This document shows, piece by piece, positions 16,387 through 26,005 of a DNA stretch of 64,000 nt (the stretch's first letter is position 1; every line of letters begins with the position of its first letter). The notes beneath the pieces were generated by a model. It had not been told where the DNA came from, did not search any database, and saw nothing but the letters and a program-made list of their open reading frames with translations. A program made the translations under genes and the position numbers. This DNA is from Nisaea sp. (GTDB lineage: Bacteria > Pseudomonadota > Alphaproteobacteria > Thalassobaculales > Thalassobaculaceae), in assembly GCF_034670185.1 (NCBI RefSeq), contig NZ_JAXMNY010000004.1, positions 434,001 to 498,000 on the forward strand. The letters are read 5' to 3'.

Positions 16387-17761
16387 ATTTTTCCCGATAT
16401 TTCCGGACCACCCGTAGGGCGACCACATTCAGACCGAGGGTGACAAAGAAAAGCACAAGACCGAGGGCGAAGGCCGCGAGCGTCTTGGCGGAGTCGAATT
16501 CCTGATCGCCGACCAGCAAGGTGACGATCTGCACCGTCACCGTGGTGACGGCTTCAAACGGGTTTGCCGTCAGGTTCGAGGCGAGGCCGGCGGCCATCAC
16601 CACGATCATGGTCTCGCCGATGGCGCGGGAGACGGCCAGCAGAAAGGCCCCGACAATGCCCGGAAGGGCGGCCGGAATGATCACATGCCGGATGGTTTCG
16701 GACTTGGTTGCACCAAGCCCGTAAGAACCGTCGCGCAAGGATTGCGGCACCGAGTTGATGACGTCGTCCGAGAGCGATGAGACGAAAGGAATGATCATGA
16801 TGCCCATGACCAGACCTGCCGCGAGCGCACTTTCCGATGAAACATCGAGCCCGACACCCTCGCCCCAGCCGCGGATCAGCGGCGCGACTGTCAGGGCGGC
16901 GAAGAAGCCGTAGACGACAGTCGGGATACCGGCCAGCACTTCCAGCATCGGCTTGGCGATAGCGCGGAATTTGGGATTGGCATATTCCGCCATGTAGATC
17001 GCGGAGAGCAGACCGATCGGACCTGCGACCAGCATCGCGATCAGAGTGATCAGCATGGTCCCGGCGAATAGTGGCACGGCGCCGAAGCTGCCGGAGGCCC
17101 CGACTTGCTCGGCGCGGATTGCCGTTTGCGGGCTCCAGTGAATGCCGAACAGGAAGTCGAAGAAGGGGACGCGGGCGAAGAACCGGATGCTTTCGAAGAT
17201 CAGCGACATGACGATGCCGACGGTCGTCAGGATCGCGATCATCGAGCAGATTATCAGCAGCCCGCGAATGATTTTCTCGACCGCGTTGCGCGCCCGGAAT
17301 CTGCGACTGATCTGGGAGCGGGCCCAGGCGAGACCAAGCAATGCGATGCAGACGACGCTGGCAACCATGGACCAGAAGCCGATGGATTGCAGCGCCAGAT
17401 AGCGTTCGGTAGCGGCGACGATGGCCGGACTGGCCTCACGGCTGACAGCGTTTCCGCTGGAGAGGTTCCGGATATCTGTCAGCATCAGTGAATAATCGTC
17501 CGCATTTTGCGGCATGATCGACGCATCAAGTCCCGACATCACCATGTGATCGACGATCTGCGGCTGGACGATCAGCCAGATCGCCAGCAGAAGTATCGCG
17601 GGCAACCCGCAACCGAGCGCCACGAACATACCGTAGTAGCTTGGCAGTGAGTGCAGGATACGGACATCGCCCGACGCAGCGAAAACGGATCTGGCCCGGC
17701 CGACCGCGTAGCCGGCAACCGACAGTCCGATGACAACCAGAATAAGAAAGAAGCTGTTCAT
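16379..17761 (-). CDS. pstC: Phosphate ABC transporter permease PstC, long form
   Basis: PstC is the partner permease of PstA. The 460-residue product starts MNSFFLILVVIGLSVAGYAVG (ATG at 17761, with AGGGCAC upstream). Like PstA it carries an extended N-terminal half with extra membrane helices before the permease domain (FLFGIHWSPQ, then MAEYANPKFRAIAKPMLEVLAG and LRDGSYGLGATKSETIRHV as the EAA loop). The matching long forms of PstA and PstC are typical of alphaproteobacteria. Between pstS and this gene lie two strong hairpins. Confidence 0.95.
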   Translation of the reverse strand: MNSFFLILVVIGLSVAGYAVGRARSVFAASGDVRILHSLPSYYGMFVALGCGLPAILLLAIWLIVQPQIVDHMVMSGLDASIMPQNADDYSLMLTDIRNLSSGNAVSREASPAIVAATERYLALQSIGFWSMVASVVCIALLGLAWARSQISRRFRARNAVEKIIRGLLIICSMIAILTTVGIVMSLIFESIRFFARVPFFDFLFGIHWSPQTAIRAEQVGASGSFGAVPLFAGTMLITLIAMLVAGPIGLLSAIYMAEYANPKFRAIAKPMLEVLAGIPTVVYGFFAALTVAPLIRGWGEGVGLDVSSESALAAGLVMGIMIIPFVSSLSDDVINSVPQSLRDGSYGLGATKSETIRHVIIPAALPGIVGAFLLAVSRAIGETMIVVMAAGLASNLTANPFEAVTTVTVQIVTLLVGDQEFDSAKTLAAFALGLVLFFVTLGLNVVALRVVRKYREKYD

Positions 17762-17821
17762 AGTGCCCTGCCGGCGGAGGTTGCTCTTGGCTGCGGCTGG
17801 AGGTGCCGGGCCGAATAAGTG

Positions 17822-17892
17822 CCTGTCTTTATGGATCCACGGTTTCGAGCGGGTCCATAAAGACAGGGGAGAGGCGGTGGACCGCCTCTCCC
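17822..17892 (-). promoter_or_regulatory. Tandem hairpins between pstS and pstC
   Basis: Two stems are stacked in the 141-nt gap. CCTGTCTTTATGGA (17822-17835) pairs with TCCATAAAGACAGG (17854-17867), extendable to 17 pairs with one mismatch. GGGAGAGGCGGT (17867-17878) is exactly complementary to ACCGCCTCTCCC (17881-17892), so in practice it is a 10-11-bp stem with a tetraloop. Neither is followed by a clear T run on the minus strand. They probably stabilise the pstS mRNA 3' end or partially terminate, so that the binding protein exceeds the permeases. Confidence 0.75.
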
Positions 17893-17902
17893 GTGAGACC
17901 AA

Positions 17903-18943
17903 TTACATGGTCAGGTTGGTCTTGTTGGCAGCGGCCGCGCGATACTTCTCGCGGTCGGCGCCCGGCAGCGGGATCAGACCCTTGTCGGTCAGGTATCCTT
18001 CGTCGCCGATGGCTTTTTCGCTGGTGAACTCAGTGACATATTCCTGGATGCCCGGAACCACGCCGATATGCGCGGACTTCACGTAGAAGTAAAGGGAGCG
18101 GGAGATGCCATAGTCGCCGCCAGCGATGTTTTCGAAGGTCGGGGAAACGCCGGCGACGTTCGCGCCTTTGATCTTGTCGCTGTTCTGATCAAGGAAGCTG
18201 AAGCCGAAGATACCCAGGGCAGCCTGGTTAGCCTGAAGCTTCTGAACGATCAGGTTGTCGTTCTCGCCTGCTTCGATGAACTTGCCGTCTTCCCGCATGG
18301 AGTCGGAAATCTTGCGGAAGCCCTTCTTGTCGGCCTTGCGCATGTCGGCAAGCATCTTGAAGGACTTGGCGCCCGGGCGCATGGCCAGCTCGACGAAAGC
18401 GTCGCGGGTACCGGATGTCGGAGGCGGGCCAAGCACTTCGATGGCCTGATCCGGCAGAGACTTATCGATATCGGACCATTTGCTGTACGGGTTCTTGACC
18501 ATCTTGCCGTCAACCGGAACTTCAGCGGCGAGGGCCAGGAAGATCTGTTGCTTGGTCAGGTTGAAGTCGGCGCCGCCCTTTGCGTTGCCGATGACGATTC
18601 CGTCAAAACCGATCTTCACTTCAACGATGTCGGCAACGCCGTTCTTGGCGCAAAGCTCGACTTCGGATTTCTTGATCCGGCGCGAAGCGTTGGTGATGTC
18701 CGGATGCTGGACGCCCACACCGGAGCAGAACAGCTTCAGACCGCCACCGGAACCGGTGCTTTCGACGACCGGCGTCTTGAAGCCGCTGGTCTTGCCGAAC
18801 GTTTCTGCAACGGTCGTGGAGAACGGGAATACGGTCGAGGATCCGACGATGCGGATCTGGTCGCGGGCTTCAGCGGCCGCTGCAACAGCGATAACGCCGG
18901 CGAGGGCGAGCGGGATAGCCTTGATAATTGAGTTCCTAAGCAC
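17903..18943 (-). CDS. pstS: Periplasmic phosphate-binding protein PstS
   Basis: PstS is the periplasmic receptor of the high-affinity phosphate importer. The 346-residue precursor has a Sec signal peptide (positive start, hydrophobic core PLALAGVIAVAAA, likely cleavage after AEA near residue 27). Phosphate-binding segments follow: IVGSSTVFPFS, ESTGSGGGLKLFCSG and RPPTSGTRD-like sequence (PPPTSGTRDAF). The start is GTG at 18943 with GGAGG 7-10 nt upstream on the minus strand. It follows phoR and precedes pstC; no clear Pho box was found in the 120 nt before it. Confidence 0.97.
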   Translation of the reverse strand: MLRNSIIKAIPLALAGVIAVAAAAEARDQIRIVGSSTVFPFSTTVAETFGKTSGFKTPVVESTGSGGGLKLFCSGVGVQHPDITNASRRIKKSEVELCAKNGVADIVEVKIGFDGIVIGNAKGGADFNLTKQQIFLALAAEVPVDGKMVKNPYSKWSDIDKSLPDQAIEVLGPPPTSGTRDAFVELAMRPGAKSFKMLADMRKADKKGFRKISDSMREDGKFIEAGENDNLIVQKLQANQAALGIFGFSFLDQNSDKIKGANVAGVSPTFENIAGGDYGISRSLYFYVKSAHIGVVPGIQEYVTEFTSEKAIGDEGYLTDKGLIPLPGADREKYRAAAANKTNLTM

Positions 18944-19063
18944 GATTTTGCCTCCGGGACAAAGGAGTGTGATCGATCAGGCCCGGCACATTGCAGGCCG
19001 GGTCGCCCCGTTACCTACGCCTGTCAGGAGTCCTAATTACTACGGATATGTGAAGGTTTTGTT

Positions 19064-20560
19064 TCAGCCGGCGGCGAAAGTTTGCGATTTTGTGACGGCA
19101 GGGGCCCTGCACGGAATGTAGACCGTGAAAGTGCTGCCTTCGCCGACCTTGCTGTCAATGGTCAGGGCGCCGCGGTGGCGGCTGACAATGTGCTTCACGA
19201 TGGCCAGACCGAGGCCGGTGCCGCCCATCTCCCGAGAGCGTGCGGTGTCCACACGGTAGAAGCGTTCGGTGAGGCGCGGGATATGTTCCCGCGGAATGCC
19301 ATCACCCTGGTCCGAGACAGAGATCGTGGCGACATGATCCGCCTGCAAACTTAACGATGCGGGCAGATCGCTGGCAACATCTGCACGGATGGTGACGACG
19401 CTCTTATCACGGCCATACTTGATCGCGTTCTCGAGAAGGTTCTGAAGCACCTGAGAGATTTCATCACTGTTGGCGATCAGGGCCGGTAGATCGGGATTGA
19501 TATCGAGCGCGATGCGAATTCCGCGCCGTGCCGCGGTGAGTTCCGCGGCCGCGGTCAGATGCTCTGCTAGCGGACGCAGCGCCACTTCTTCATTCGGGGC
19601 CGTATGCTCTGCTGTCTCGATCCGGGAGAGTGACAGCAAGTCCGTGACCAGCCGGGTCATGCGGCTGGTCTGTTGCTCCATGATCTCAAGAAACCGCTCA
19701 TGCGCGTCCAGATCGTCCCGTGCCGGCCCGCGCAAGGTTTCGATGAAGCCATGCAGGGTCGCCAGCGGTGTTCGTAGCTCATGGCTGACATTGGCGACGA
19801 AATCGACGCGCATGCTTTCGATCCGGCGGATTTCGGTCAGGTCCCGGAAAATCACCAGTGCAGAGCGTTGCTCGTCCTGTTCATTGGGAAGGGCTTCGAT
19901 CCGGACATTGAAAACCCGATGCACCGGGTCCGAGATGGAGATCTCGACCGTTCGGTTCCCGCCTTGTGCAAGGACCGCGTTGCCGGCCTCGAGCAAGGCG
20001 GGGTCGCGTGCGACATGGGAGAGTTCACGCCCCATGATACGGCCGCCAAAGCGGTCGCGGGCAGCCTTGTTCATACTTTGAACGCGGCCTTTGGCATTCA
20101 GGAAGATAAGCGGGTCCGGGATATTGTCGATGATCGAGACATGACGCTCGTTCAGTGCCTGAAGCTGCGTGCGCCGGTCTGCTGTCGCCCGGAACAGGCG
20201 GGTCAGAGCGGCAGCGAGCTCTGCGGTTTCCCCGATCCCGTCCGCGATGTCGGACAGCACGTCGCCGGTCTTTGAGGCGCGTTCGGGTGCGCTGGAACCG
20301 GCCCGGCGCTGGATATGGCGCTTGATGGCGTCCAGCAGACTATAATGCCGCCGCACGATGCCCATTGCTATAATCAGTGCAACGATCCAGGCGCCGACCG
20401 CATGCCAGGGCTCGACGGCATCGAGAGCGGTGATCGCGCCGAGTGCGATCGCGGCCGGCATCGAAACCACCAGGCCGCCACGGAACACATCCCAAAGCGG
20501 CAGTGCCACCGGACCGTCGTTCTTGGCTGAGGAATCTGTTTCGATCGGCTGTTCGCTCAT
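19064..20560 (-). CDS. phoR: Phosphate regulon sensor kinase PhoR
   Basis: PhoR is the membrane histidine kinase that controls PhoB. The 498-residue protein has two N-terminal membrane segments (about residues 30-75), a linker, and a PAS domain (about residues 140-245: IIDNIPDPLIFLNAKGRV). HisKA follows with the phosphorylated histidine in NVSHELRTPLATLHGF near residue 265, then HATPase_c with the N box LENAIKYG, G1 DQGDGIP and G2 GGTGLGLAIV. It lies at the head of the minus-strand pho/pst cluster, 120 nt before pstS. Confidence 0.96.
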   Translation of the reverse strand: MSEQPIETDSSAKNDGPVALPLWDVFRGGLVVSMPAAIALGAITALDAVEPWHAVGAWIVALIIAMGIVRRHYSLLDAIKRHIQRRAGSSAPERASKTGDVLSDIADGIGETAELAAALTRLFRATADRRTQLQALNERHVSIIDNIPDPLIFLNAKGRVQSMNKAARDRFGGRIMGRELSHVARDPALLEAGNAVLAQGGNRTVEISISDPVHRVFNVRIEALPNEQDEQRSALVIFRDLTEIRRIESMRVDFVANVSHELRTPLATLHGFIETLRGPARDDLDAHERFLEIMEQQTSRMTRLVTDLLSLSRIETAEHTAPNEEVALRPLAEHLTAAAELTAARRGIRIALDINPDLPALIANSDEISQVLQNLLENAIKYGRDKSVVTIRADVASDLPASLSLQADHVATISVSDQGDGIPREHIPRLTERFYRVDTARSREMGGTGLGLAIVKHIVSRHRGALTIDSKVGEGSTFTVYIPCRAPAVTKSQTFAAG

Positions 20561-20641
20561 CGGTTTTTTTGATCAATTGGCGGTTTTACGCCGGGCGGCC
20601 AGCGCTCCTGCGCATTGATCGCATTCTCTAGCGCCAACGGT

Positions 20642-20648
20642 ATGACAG
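20642..20648 (-). promoter_or_regulatory. Single CTGTCAT Pho half-site upstream of phoR
   Basis: The minus strand reads CTGTCAT, exactly one unit of the PhoB recognition repeat, about 80 nt before the phoR start. The unit 11 nt downstream (TTGGCGC) matches poorly and no upstream unit matches, so a full Pho box is not demonstrated. Confidence 0.3.
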
Positions 20649-20696
20649 TTTCTATCATATGGGTCGGAAAACACGGACCCCAGCCTAAAATAGGCA

Positions 20697-20744
20697 CGAA
20701 AATGTATAAAAGAGGCCTTTCGCGCCGGTTATGGCGCGAAAGGC
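20697..20744 (-). terminator. Rho-independent terminator of maeB
   Basis: GCCTTTCGCGCC (20715-20726) and GGCGCGAAAGGC (20733-20744) form a perfect 12-bp stem with a six-base loop. On the minus strand it is followed by CTCTTTTATACATTTT. It lies 20 nt after the maeB stop. Confidence 0.9.
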
Positions 20745-20764
20745 GGATCAATGTAGCAAGAGAT

Positions 20765-23029
20765 CTATTTCCCGAGTGCGGTATGGGCTGCGATGGCCGC
20801 GGCGTTGACCAGATCGGTAACGGTCGCGCTCATCTGTACGATCTGCACCGGCTTCTCCAGTCCGACCAGCATCGGTCCGATGACGGCGGCGCCGCTCATC
20901 GACTGCAGCATCTTGTAGGTGATGTTGGCGGAATGCAGGGCCGGCATGACAAGAACATTGGCCGGGCCGGTGAGACGACAGAACGGATAGTTCCGCTTCA
21001 TCGCCTCGTAATCGAGGGCGATATCCGCGGACATTTCGCCGTCATACTCAAAATCGACACCGCGCGCGTCGAGGATTGCGACCGCATCGCGGATACGCAC
21101 AGCCTTCTCACGGGGCGGATAGCCGAAGTTCGAGAAGGACAGCAGCGCGACGCGGGGTGTGTGGCCAAAGGCCCGCGCATGTTCCGCCGTCTGCACGGCA
21201 ATATCGGCGAGTTCCTCGGCGCTCGGCAGCTCGTTCACGTTGGTATCGCTGATGAAGATCGTGCGACCTCGGTTGATGACGATGGAATAGGTCATCAGCT
21301 GCTGACCCGGCTTCGGGTCGAGCACGCGGGTGACATATTCGTGGGTCACGCCGAAATTACGGGTCAGGCCGGTCACCATTGCCTCGGCATGTCCGGAGGC
21401 AACCATGCAGGCGCCGAACACATTTCGGTCCTGATGCACCATGCGCTGGCAGTCGCGCTGGATATGCCCTTTGCGCTGCAGGCGCTTGTAGAGCATCTCC
21501 GTATAGGCTTCGTTGTGCTCAGACAGCTTGGCGTTGTTGATTTCCAGCGTCTCGGCGCCCTTGATGCCAAGCTCGATGATCTTCTCCTTGATCACATCTT
21601 CCCGGCCGACCAGCACCGGAATGCCGTAGCCGCCATTGCGGAAGGTGACGGCGGCGCGGATCACCCGCTCCTCTTCGCCCTCGGCGAAGACGACGCGCTG
21701 CGGATTGGCGCGGATTCGGTCGAAGATGACCTGCAGGCTGGAGGAGGTCGGGTCAAGCCGGGCGCCGAGTTCGGCCCGATAGGCATCCATGTCTGCGATC
21801 GGATTGCGGGCAACGCCGGTATCCATGGCGGCCTGAGCCACGGCGGAGGAGACCTTGACGATCAGGCGCGGATCGAACGGCGCCGGAATGATGTAGCCCT
21901 CACCGTAATGCAACGTGCGGCCATAGGCCTTGCCGACCTCGTCCGGCACGTCCTCGCGGGCGAGTTCCGCCAGAGCGTTTGCGGCGGCGATCTTCATCTC
22001 GTCATTGATCTCGCTCGCCCTGACGTCGAGAGCGCCTCGGAAGATGTAGGGGAAGCCGAGCACGTTGTTGACCTGGTTCGGATAGTCGGACCGGCCGGTG
22101 GCGACAATGGCGTCCGAGCGGACTGTGGCCACATCCTCCGGGGTAATTTCCGGATCCGGGTTGGCCATAGCGAAGATGATCGGCCGGTCGGCCATGTCTT
22201 TCACCATGTCCTTGGTCATGGCGTCCTTCGCCGAGAGACCGCAGAAAATGTCCGCGCCCTTGATCGCTTCGGCAAGCGTGCGCATCGGGGTGTCGACGGC
22301 GTGCTTTGATTTCCACTGGTTCATGCCGGCATCGCGGCCTTGGTAGATCACGCCGCGGCTGTCGCACAGAATGACGTTCTCGTCCTTCATGCCCATGGAT
22401 TTGAGCAGTTCGACGCAGGCAATGGCGGCGGAACCGGCGCCGTTCACCACCATCTTGGAGTTCTCGAGCGTGCGGCCGGTCAGGTCCAGCGCGTTGATCA
22501 TGCCGGCGGCGGTGATGATCGCCGTGCCGTGCTGGTCGTCGTGAAAGACGGGAATGTCCATCAGCTCTTTCAGGCGCTGCTCGATGATGAAGCAGTCGGG
22601 CGCCTTGATGTCTTCCAGATTGATGCCGCCGAAGGTCTTGCCGAGGAAGCGGACGGAGTTCACGAACTCGTCGACATCCTTGGTGTCGACCTCAAGATCG
22701 AAACCATCGATATCGGCGAACCGCTTGAACAGCACCGCCTTACCTTCCATCACCGGCTTCGCCGCCTGTGCCCCGATATCGCCCAGGCCGAGGACGGCAG
22801 TACCGTTCGAGATGACGGCGACGATATTGCCCTTCGCCGTATATTCGTAGGCCTTGCTCTCGTCCTTGTTGATGGCGAGGCAGGGATAGGCCACTCCAGG
22901 GGAGTAGGCGAGCGCCAGATCGCGCTGCGTTGTCAGGTTTTTGGTCGCGGCGATTTCAAGTTTACCGGGGCGGCCGGAGGCATGAAATTCCAGTGCTTCA
23001 GTCTCAAGCATGCGCTTCGCATCATCCAT
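20765..23029 (-). CDS. maeB: NADP-dependent malic enzyme with phosphotransacetylase-like domain
   Basis: This MaeB-type enzyme oxidatively decarboxylates malate to pyruvate, producing NADPH. The 754-residue hybrid has a malic-enzyme N-terminal half (SPGVAYPC, GLGDIGAQAAKPVMEGK, INLEDIKAPDCF, FHDDQHGTAI, VVNGAGSAAIAC for dinucleotide binding). A C-terminal half resembling phosphotransacetylase (about residues 430-750) is usually regulatory. The ATG at 23029 has GGGGAAG upstream; an earlier start at 23098 would add an unrelated 23 residues. It is monocistronic with its own terminator. Confidence 0.97.
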   Translation of the reverse strand: MDDAKRMLETEALEFHASGRPGKLEIAATKNLTTQRDLALAYSPGVAYPCLAINKDESKAYEYTAKGNIVAVISNGTAVLGLGDIGAQAAKPVMEGKAVLFKRFADIDGFDLEVDTKDVDEFVNSVRFLGKTFGGINLEDIKAPDCFIIEQRLKELMDIPVFHDDQHGTAIITAAGMINALDLTGRTLENSKMVVNGAGSAAIACVELLKSMGMKDENVILCDSRGVIYQGRDAGMNQWKSKHAVDTPMRTLAEAIKGADIFCGLSAKDAMTKDMVKDMADRPIIFAMANPDPEITPEDVATVRSDAIVATGRSDYPNQVNNVLGFPYIFRGALDVRASEINDEMKIAAANALAELAREDVPDEVGKAYGRTLHYGEGYIIPAPFDPRLIVKVSSAVAQAAMDTGVARNPIADMDAYRAELGARLDPTSSSLQVIFDRIRANPQRVVFAEGEEERVIRAAVTFRNGGYGIPVLVGREDVIKEKIIELGIKGAETLEINNAKLSEHNEAYTEMLYKRLQRKGHIQRDCQRMVHQDRNVFGACMVASGHAEAMVTGLTRNFGVTHEYVTRVLDPKPGQQLMTYSIVINRGRTIFISDTNVNELPSAEELADIAVQTAEHARAFGHTPRVALLSFSNFGYPPREKAVRIRDAVAILDARGVDFEYDGEMSADIALDYEAMKRNYPFCRLTGPANVLVMPALHSANITYKMLQSMSGAAVIGPMLVGLEKPVQIVQMSATVTDLVNAAAIAAHTALGK

Positions 23030-23266
23030 GACGCTTCCCCCAAGGGCTTGGTTTATTGGGCAGACCGCCATCGGTCCGCGCGGAACAATCGGAACCAAAT
23101 TACTGAACGATAGGCCCCGCTCGCGCCACGGGCAATTTCATATCATGGGAAGAGGTTCCAAAAATGTAGGGAAACAGGTGTCGTTCGGCATTGGAAGTTG
23201 CCTCGAACGTCGTGTTATGGTCGCCGCCTTTTCCCGCAATCAATTGGCCCTAGCGACTTTTTGGCA

Positions 23267-26005
23267 GTGAATACGATCTCCCAAGCAAATCCGCAGACAG
23301 GGGGCGGGCAGACCGCCGCCACTGGCGCAGCGTCCCATGACCGCGCTTCGGCGACCCCTATGTTCCAGCAATATTTTGAGGTCAAGGACGCCCATCCGGA
23401 CGCTCTCCTGTTCTATCGCATGGGCGATTTCTACGAGATGTTCTTCGAGGATGCCGAGGCGGCAGCCGCTGCTCTCGACATTACGCTCACGAAACGAGGT
23501 CAACATGGCGGCGAGCCGATCCCGATGTGCGGCGTTCCCCATCATGCCGCCGAGGGCTATCTGGCGCGCCTGATCCGCAAGGGATTCCGGGTTGCCATCT
23601 GCGAGCAGACGGAAGACCCGGCGGAAGCCAAGAAGCGTGGCGCGAAGTCGGTGGTCCGGCGCGCAGTGGTGCGCGTGGTCACGCCGGGTACCATCACCGA
23701 AGACGCGCTGCTCGATGCCCGCAGCAACAATTACCTGGCGGCCCTGGCCATGGCGCAGGGCGGTCTCGGCCTGGCCTGGATCGATGTTTCGACGGGCGAT
23801 TTTCATGCCCAGCCTGTTGCCATGAACGGTATTGGCGCTGCTCTCGCCCGGGTCGGGCCCAGCGAATTGCTGGTTCCCGAAACACTGATGGAAGCGTCGA
23901 GCGGTCTCGGCGGCGTTCTTGAAGACTGGCGCGCGGCGGCAGTGCCGCAGCCCGCCAGCCGTTTCGATAGCGAGAATGGCCGGAAGCGGCTCGAAGCGCT
24001 GTTCGAAGTCGCGTCGCTTGAAGGGTTCGGAGCATTTGAGCGGGCCGAACTGGCGGCGGCCGGGGCTCTGGTCGACTATCTCGAATTGACCCAGATCGGC
24101 TCCATGCCGCGACTGTTGCCGCCGCGCCGTTGGCAGGCCGGCGGTCTCGTCGAGATTGATGCCTCTACCCGGCGGAATCTGGAGATCTTGCGGACTCTCA
24201 GCGGCGAAAAGCGTGGCGCCCTGCTGAATGTCATAGACCGCACGGTGACAGGTGCCGGTGGGCGCTTGCTGGCCCAGCGTCTTTCCGCGCCGGTGACCGA
24301 TGTCGCGGAAATCGGTCGCCGTCTTGATGCGGTGGCGCATTTCCGGGAGGGCGAACGGCTGCGCGGAGAGATCCGTGAGACGCTGAAGGCCTTGCCGGAT
24401 GTGGAGCGTGCTCTCTCCCGTGTCGCGCTTGGACGCGGCGGGCCCCGCGATCTGGCAGCGGTCCGTGACGGGCTGTCCGGAACCGGCCCGTTGCGCGATC
24501 AGCTGGCCCGGGCCGATGCCATGGCCGGTGGTCTGACCGGCGATGTCGGCGGCGCGCCAGAGGAAGCGCGGTCGATCTTCGAGGAGCTCGGCTATCACGA
24601 GGTGCTGGTCGACCGGTTGACCCGTGCTCTGGCGGCTGATTTGCCGCTGCTTGCCCGCGACGGCGGCTTTATCGCGTCAGGCTATGCGCCCGAGCTGGAC
24701 CGGCTGCGCACGCTGCGGGACGAAAGCAGACGTCTGATTGCCGGGCTGCAGGCTCGTTACGCAACGGAAACGGGAGTCAGTGCGCTGAAGATCAAGCACA
24801 ACAATGTGCTTGGGTATTTCATCGAAGTGACGGCAGCGCATGGTGAGAAGCTGATCGGCCGGGAGAATTTCATCCATCGCCAGACCATGGCGAATGCCGT
24901 GCGTTTCAGCACTGTGGAACTGGGTGAGCTGGAACGGGATCTGTCTCAGGCGGCTGACAAGGCCGTGGCGCTGGAGCAGGGCCACTTCAAGGAACTGGTC
25001 GATGCTATCCTGGCCGAGGCCGGGGCGGTGTCCCTGGCGGCCGCAGCGCTGGCCCGGCTCGACGTGGCGACAGCGCTGGCGGAGCTTGCCGTCGAGCGCC
25101 GGTATTGCCGTCCCGAGGTGGACGGCTCGCTCGCTTTTGAAATCCGTGGCGGGCGGCATCCGGTGGTCGAGGCACTCAATCCCGGAGACAGCGGGTTTGT
25201 GCCGAACGATTGCGTGCTGGAAGATGCACAGCGCCTCTGGCTCATCACCGGCCCGAACATGGCCGGTAAAAGTACATTCCTTCGCCAGAATGCCCTGATC
25301 GCCCTGATGGCGCAGGCCGGGTCCTTCGTGCCGGCGGAAGCGGCGCATATCGGTGTTGTCGATCGTCTGTTTAGCCGGGTGGGGGCAGCAGACGATCTGG
25401 CCCGCGGCCGCTCCACCTTCATGGTGGAGATGGTGGAAACCGCGACCATCCTCAATCAGGCGACGGAACGCTCGCTGGTCATTCTCGACGAGATTGGCCG
25501 GGGCACGGCGACGTTTGACGGCTTGTCCATTGCTTGGGCGACGGTAGAGCATCTGCATGAGATCAGCCGGGCGCGGGCGCTTTTCGCGACCCACTATCAC
25601 GAGCTGACCGGCCTTGAAGCGAAGCTTGGCAGCCTGTCCTGCCACACCATGCGCATCAAGGAATGGAACGACGATGTCGTCTTCCTGCATGAGGTGGTGG
25701 CCGGTGCGGCCGATCGGTCCTACGGCATCCATGTCGCCAAACTGGCCGGCTTACCGCCGGCGGTGGTCGCGCGGGCGGAGGAAGTGCTGAAGCTTCTGGA
25801 ACAAAGCAAGGCGTCCAGTAACGCTTCCAGCCTTGCCGAGGAGTTGCCTCTGTTTCAGGCGATGGCGCCGGCAAAGCCGCAGGTGCAGCAACGGGTCAGC
25901 CCGCTCGAAGCGCGACTCTCGGAGATCCGGCCGGATGACCTCACGCCGCGTGAGGCGCTCGATTTGCTGTATGAGCTGATTTCGTTACGAGATCAGAAGA
26001 ATTAG
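23267..26005 (+). CDS. mutS: DNA mismatch repair protein MutS
   Basis: MutS recognises mismatches and recruits MutL. The 912-residue protein (from GTG 23267) has the mismatch-binding FYEMF motif soon after the start, connector and lever domains, Walker A GPNMAGKST near residue 660, Walker B LVILDEIGRGTATFDG near residue 740, and an HYHELT segment. The start is uncertain: an in-frame start at 23198 would give 935 residues and ATG at 23360 (MFQQYFEVKD) 881. GTG was chosen because it gives a short tail typical of relatives, not because of a strong ribosome site. The 3' end overlaps the convergent oxidoreductase gene by 4 nt. Confidence 0.97.
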   Translation: MNTISQANPQTGGGQTAATGAASHDRASATPMFQQYFEVKDAHPDALLFYRMGDFYEMFFEDAEAAAAALDITLTKRGQHGGEPIPMCGVPHHAAEGYLARLIRKGFRVAICEQTEDPAEAKKRGAKSVVRRAVVRVVTPGTITEDALLDARSNNYLAALAMAQGGLGLAWIDVSTGDFHAQPVAMNGIGAALARVGPSELLVPETLMEASSGLGGVLEDWRAAAVPQPASRFDSENGRKRLEALFEVASLEGFGAFERAELAAAGALVDYLELTQIGSMPRLLPPRRWQAGGLVEIDASTRRNLEILRTLSGEKRGALLNVIDRTVTGAGGRLLAQRLSAPVTDVAEIGRRLDAVAHFREGERLRGEIRETLKALPDVERALSRVALGRGGPRDLAAVRDGLSGTGPLRDQLARADAMAGGLTGDVGGAPEEARSIFEELGYHEVLVDRLTRALAADLPLLARDGGFIASGYAPELDRLRTLRDESRRLIAGLQARYATETGVSALKIKHNNVLGYFIEVTAAHGEKLIGRENFIHRQTMANAVRFSTVELGELERDLSQAADKAVALEQGHFKELVDAILAEAGAVSLAAAALARLDVATALAELAVERRYCRPEVDGSLAFEIRGGRHPVVEALNPGDSGFVPNDCVLEDAQRLWLITGPNMAGKSTFLRQNALIALMAQAGSFVPAEAAHIGVVDRLFSRVGAADDLARGRSTFMVEMVETATILNQATERSLVILDEIGRGTATFDGLSIAWATVEHLHEISRARALFATHYHELTGLEAKLGSLSCHTMRIKEWNDDVVFLHEVVAGAADRSYGIHVAKLAGLPPAVVARAEEVLKLLEQSKASSNASSLAEELPLFQAMAPAKPQVQQRVSPLEARLSEIRPDDLTPREALDLLYELISLRDQKN

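Noticed and set aside
19019..19037. CTGTCAGGAGTCCTAATT as a pstS Pho box
   Set aside because: Only the first unit matches, and it is on the plus strand, opposite to pstS.
20615..22309. 564-codon open frame antisense to maeB
   Set aside because: Shadow frame; it also runs through the maeB terminator.
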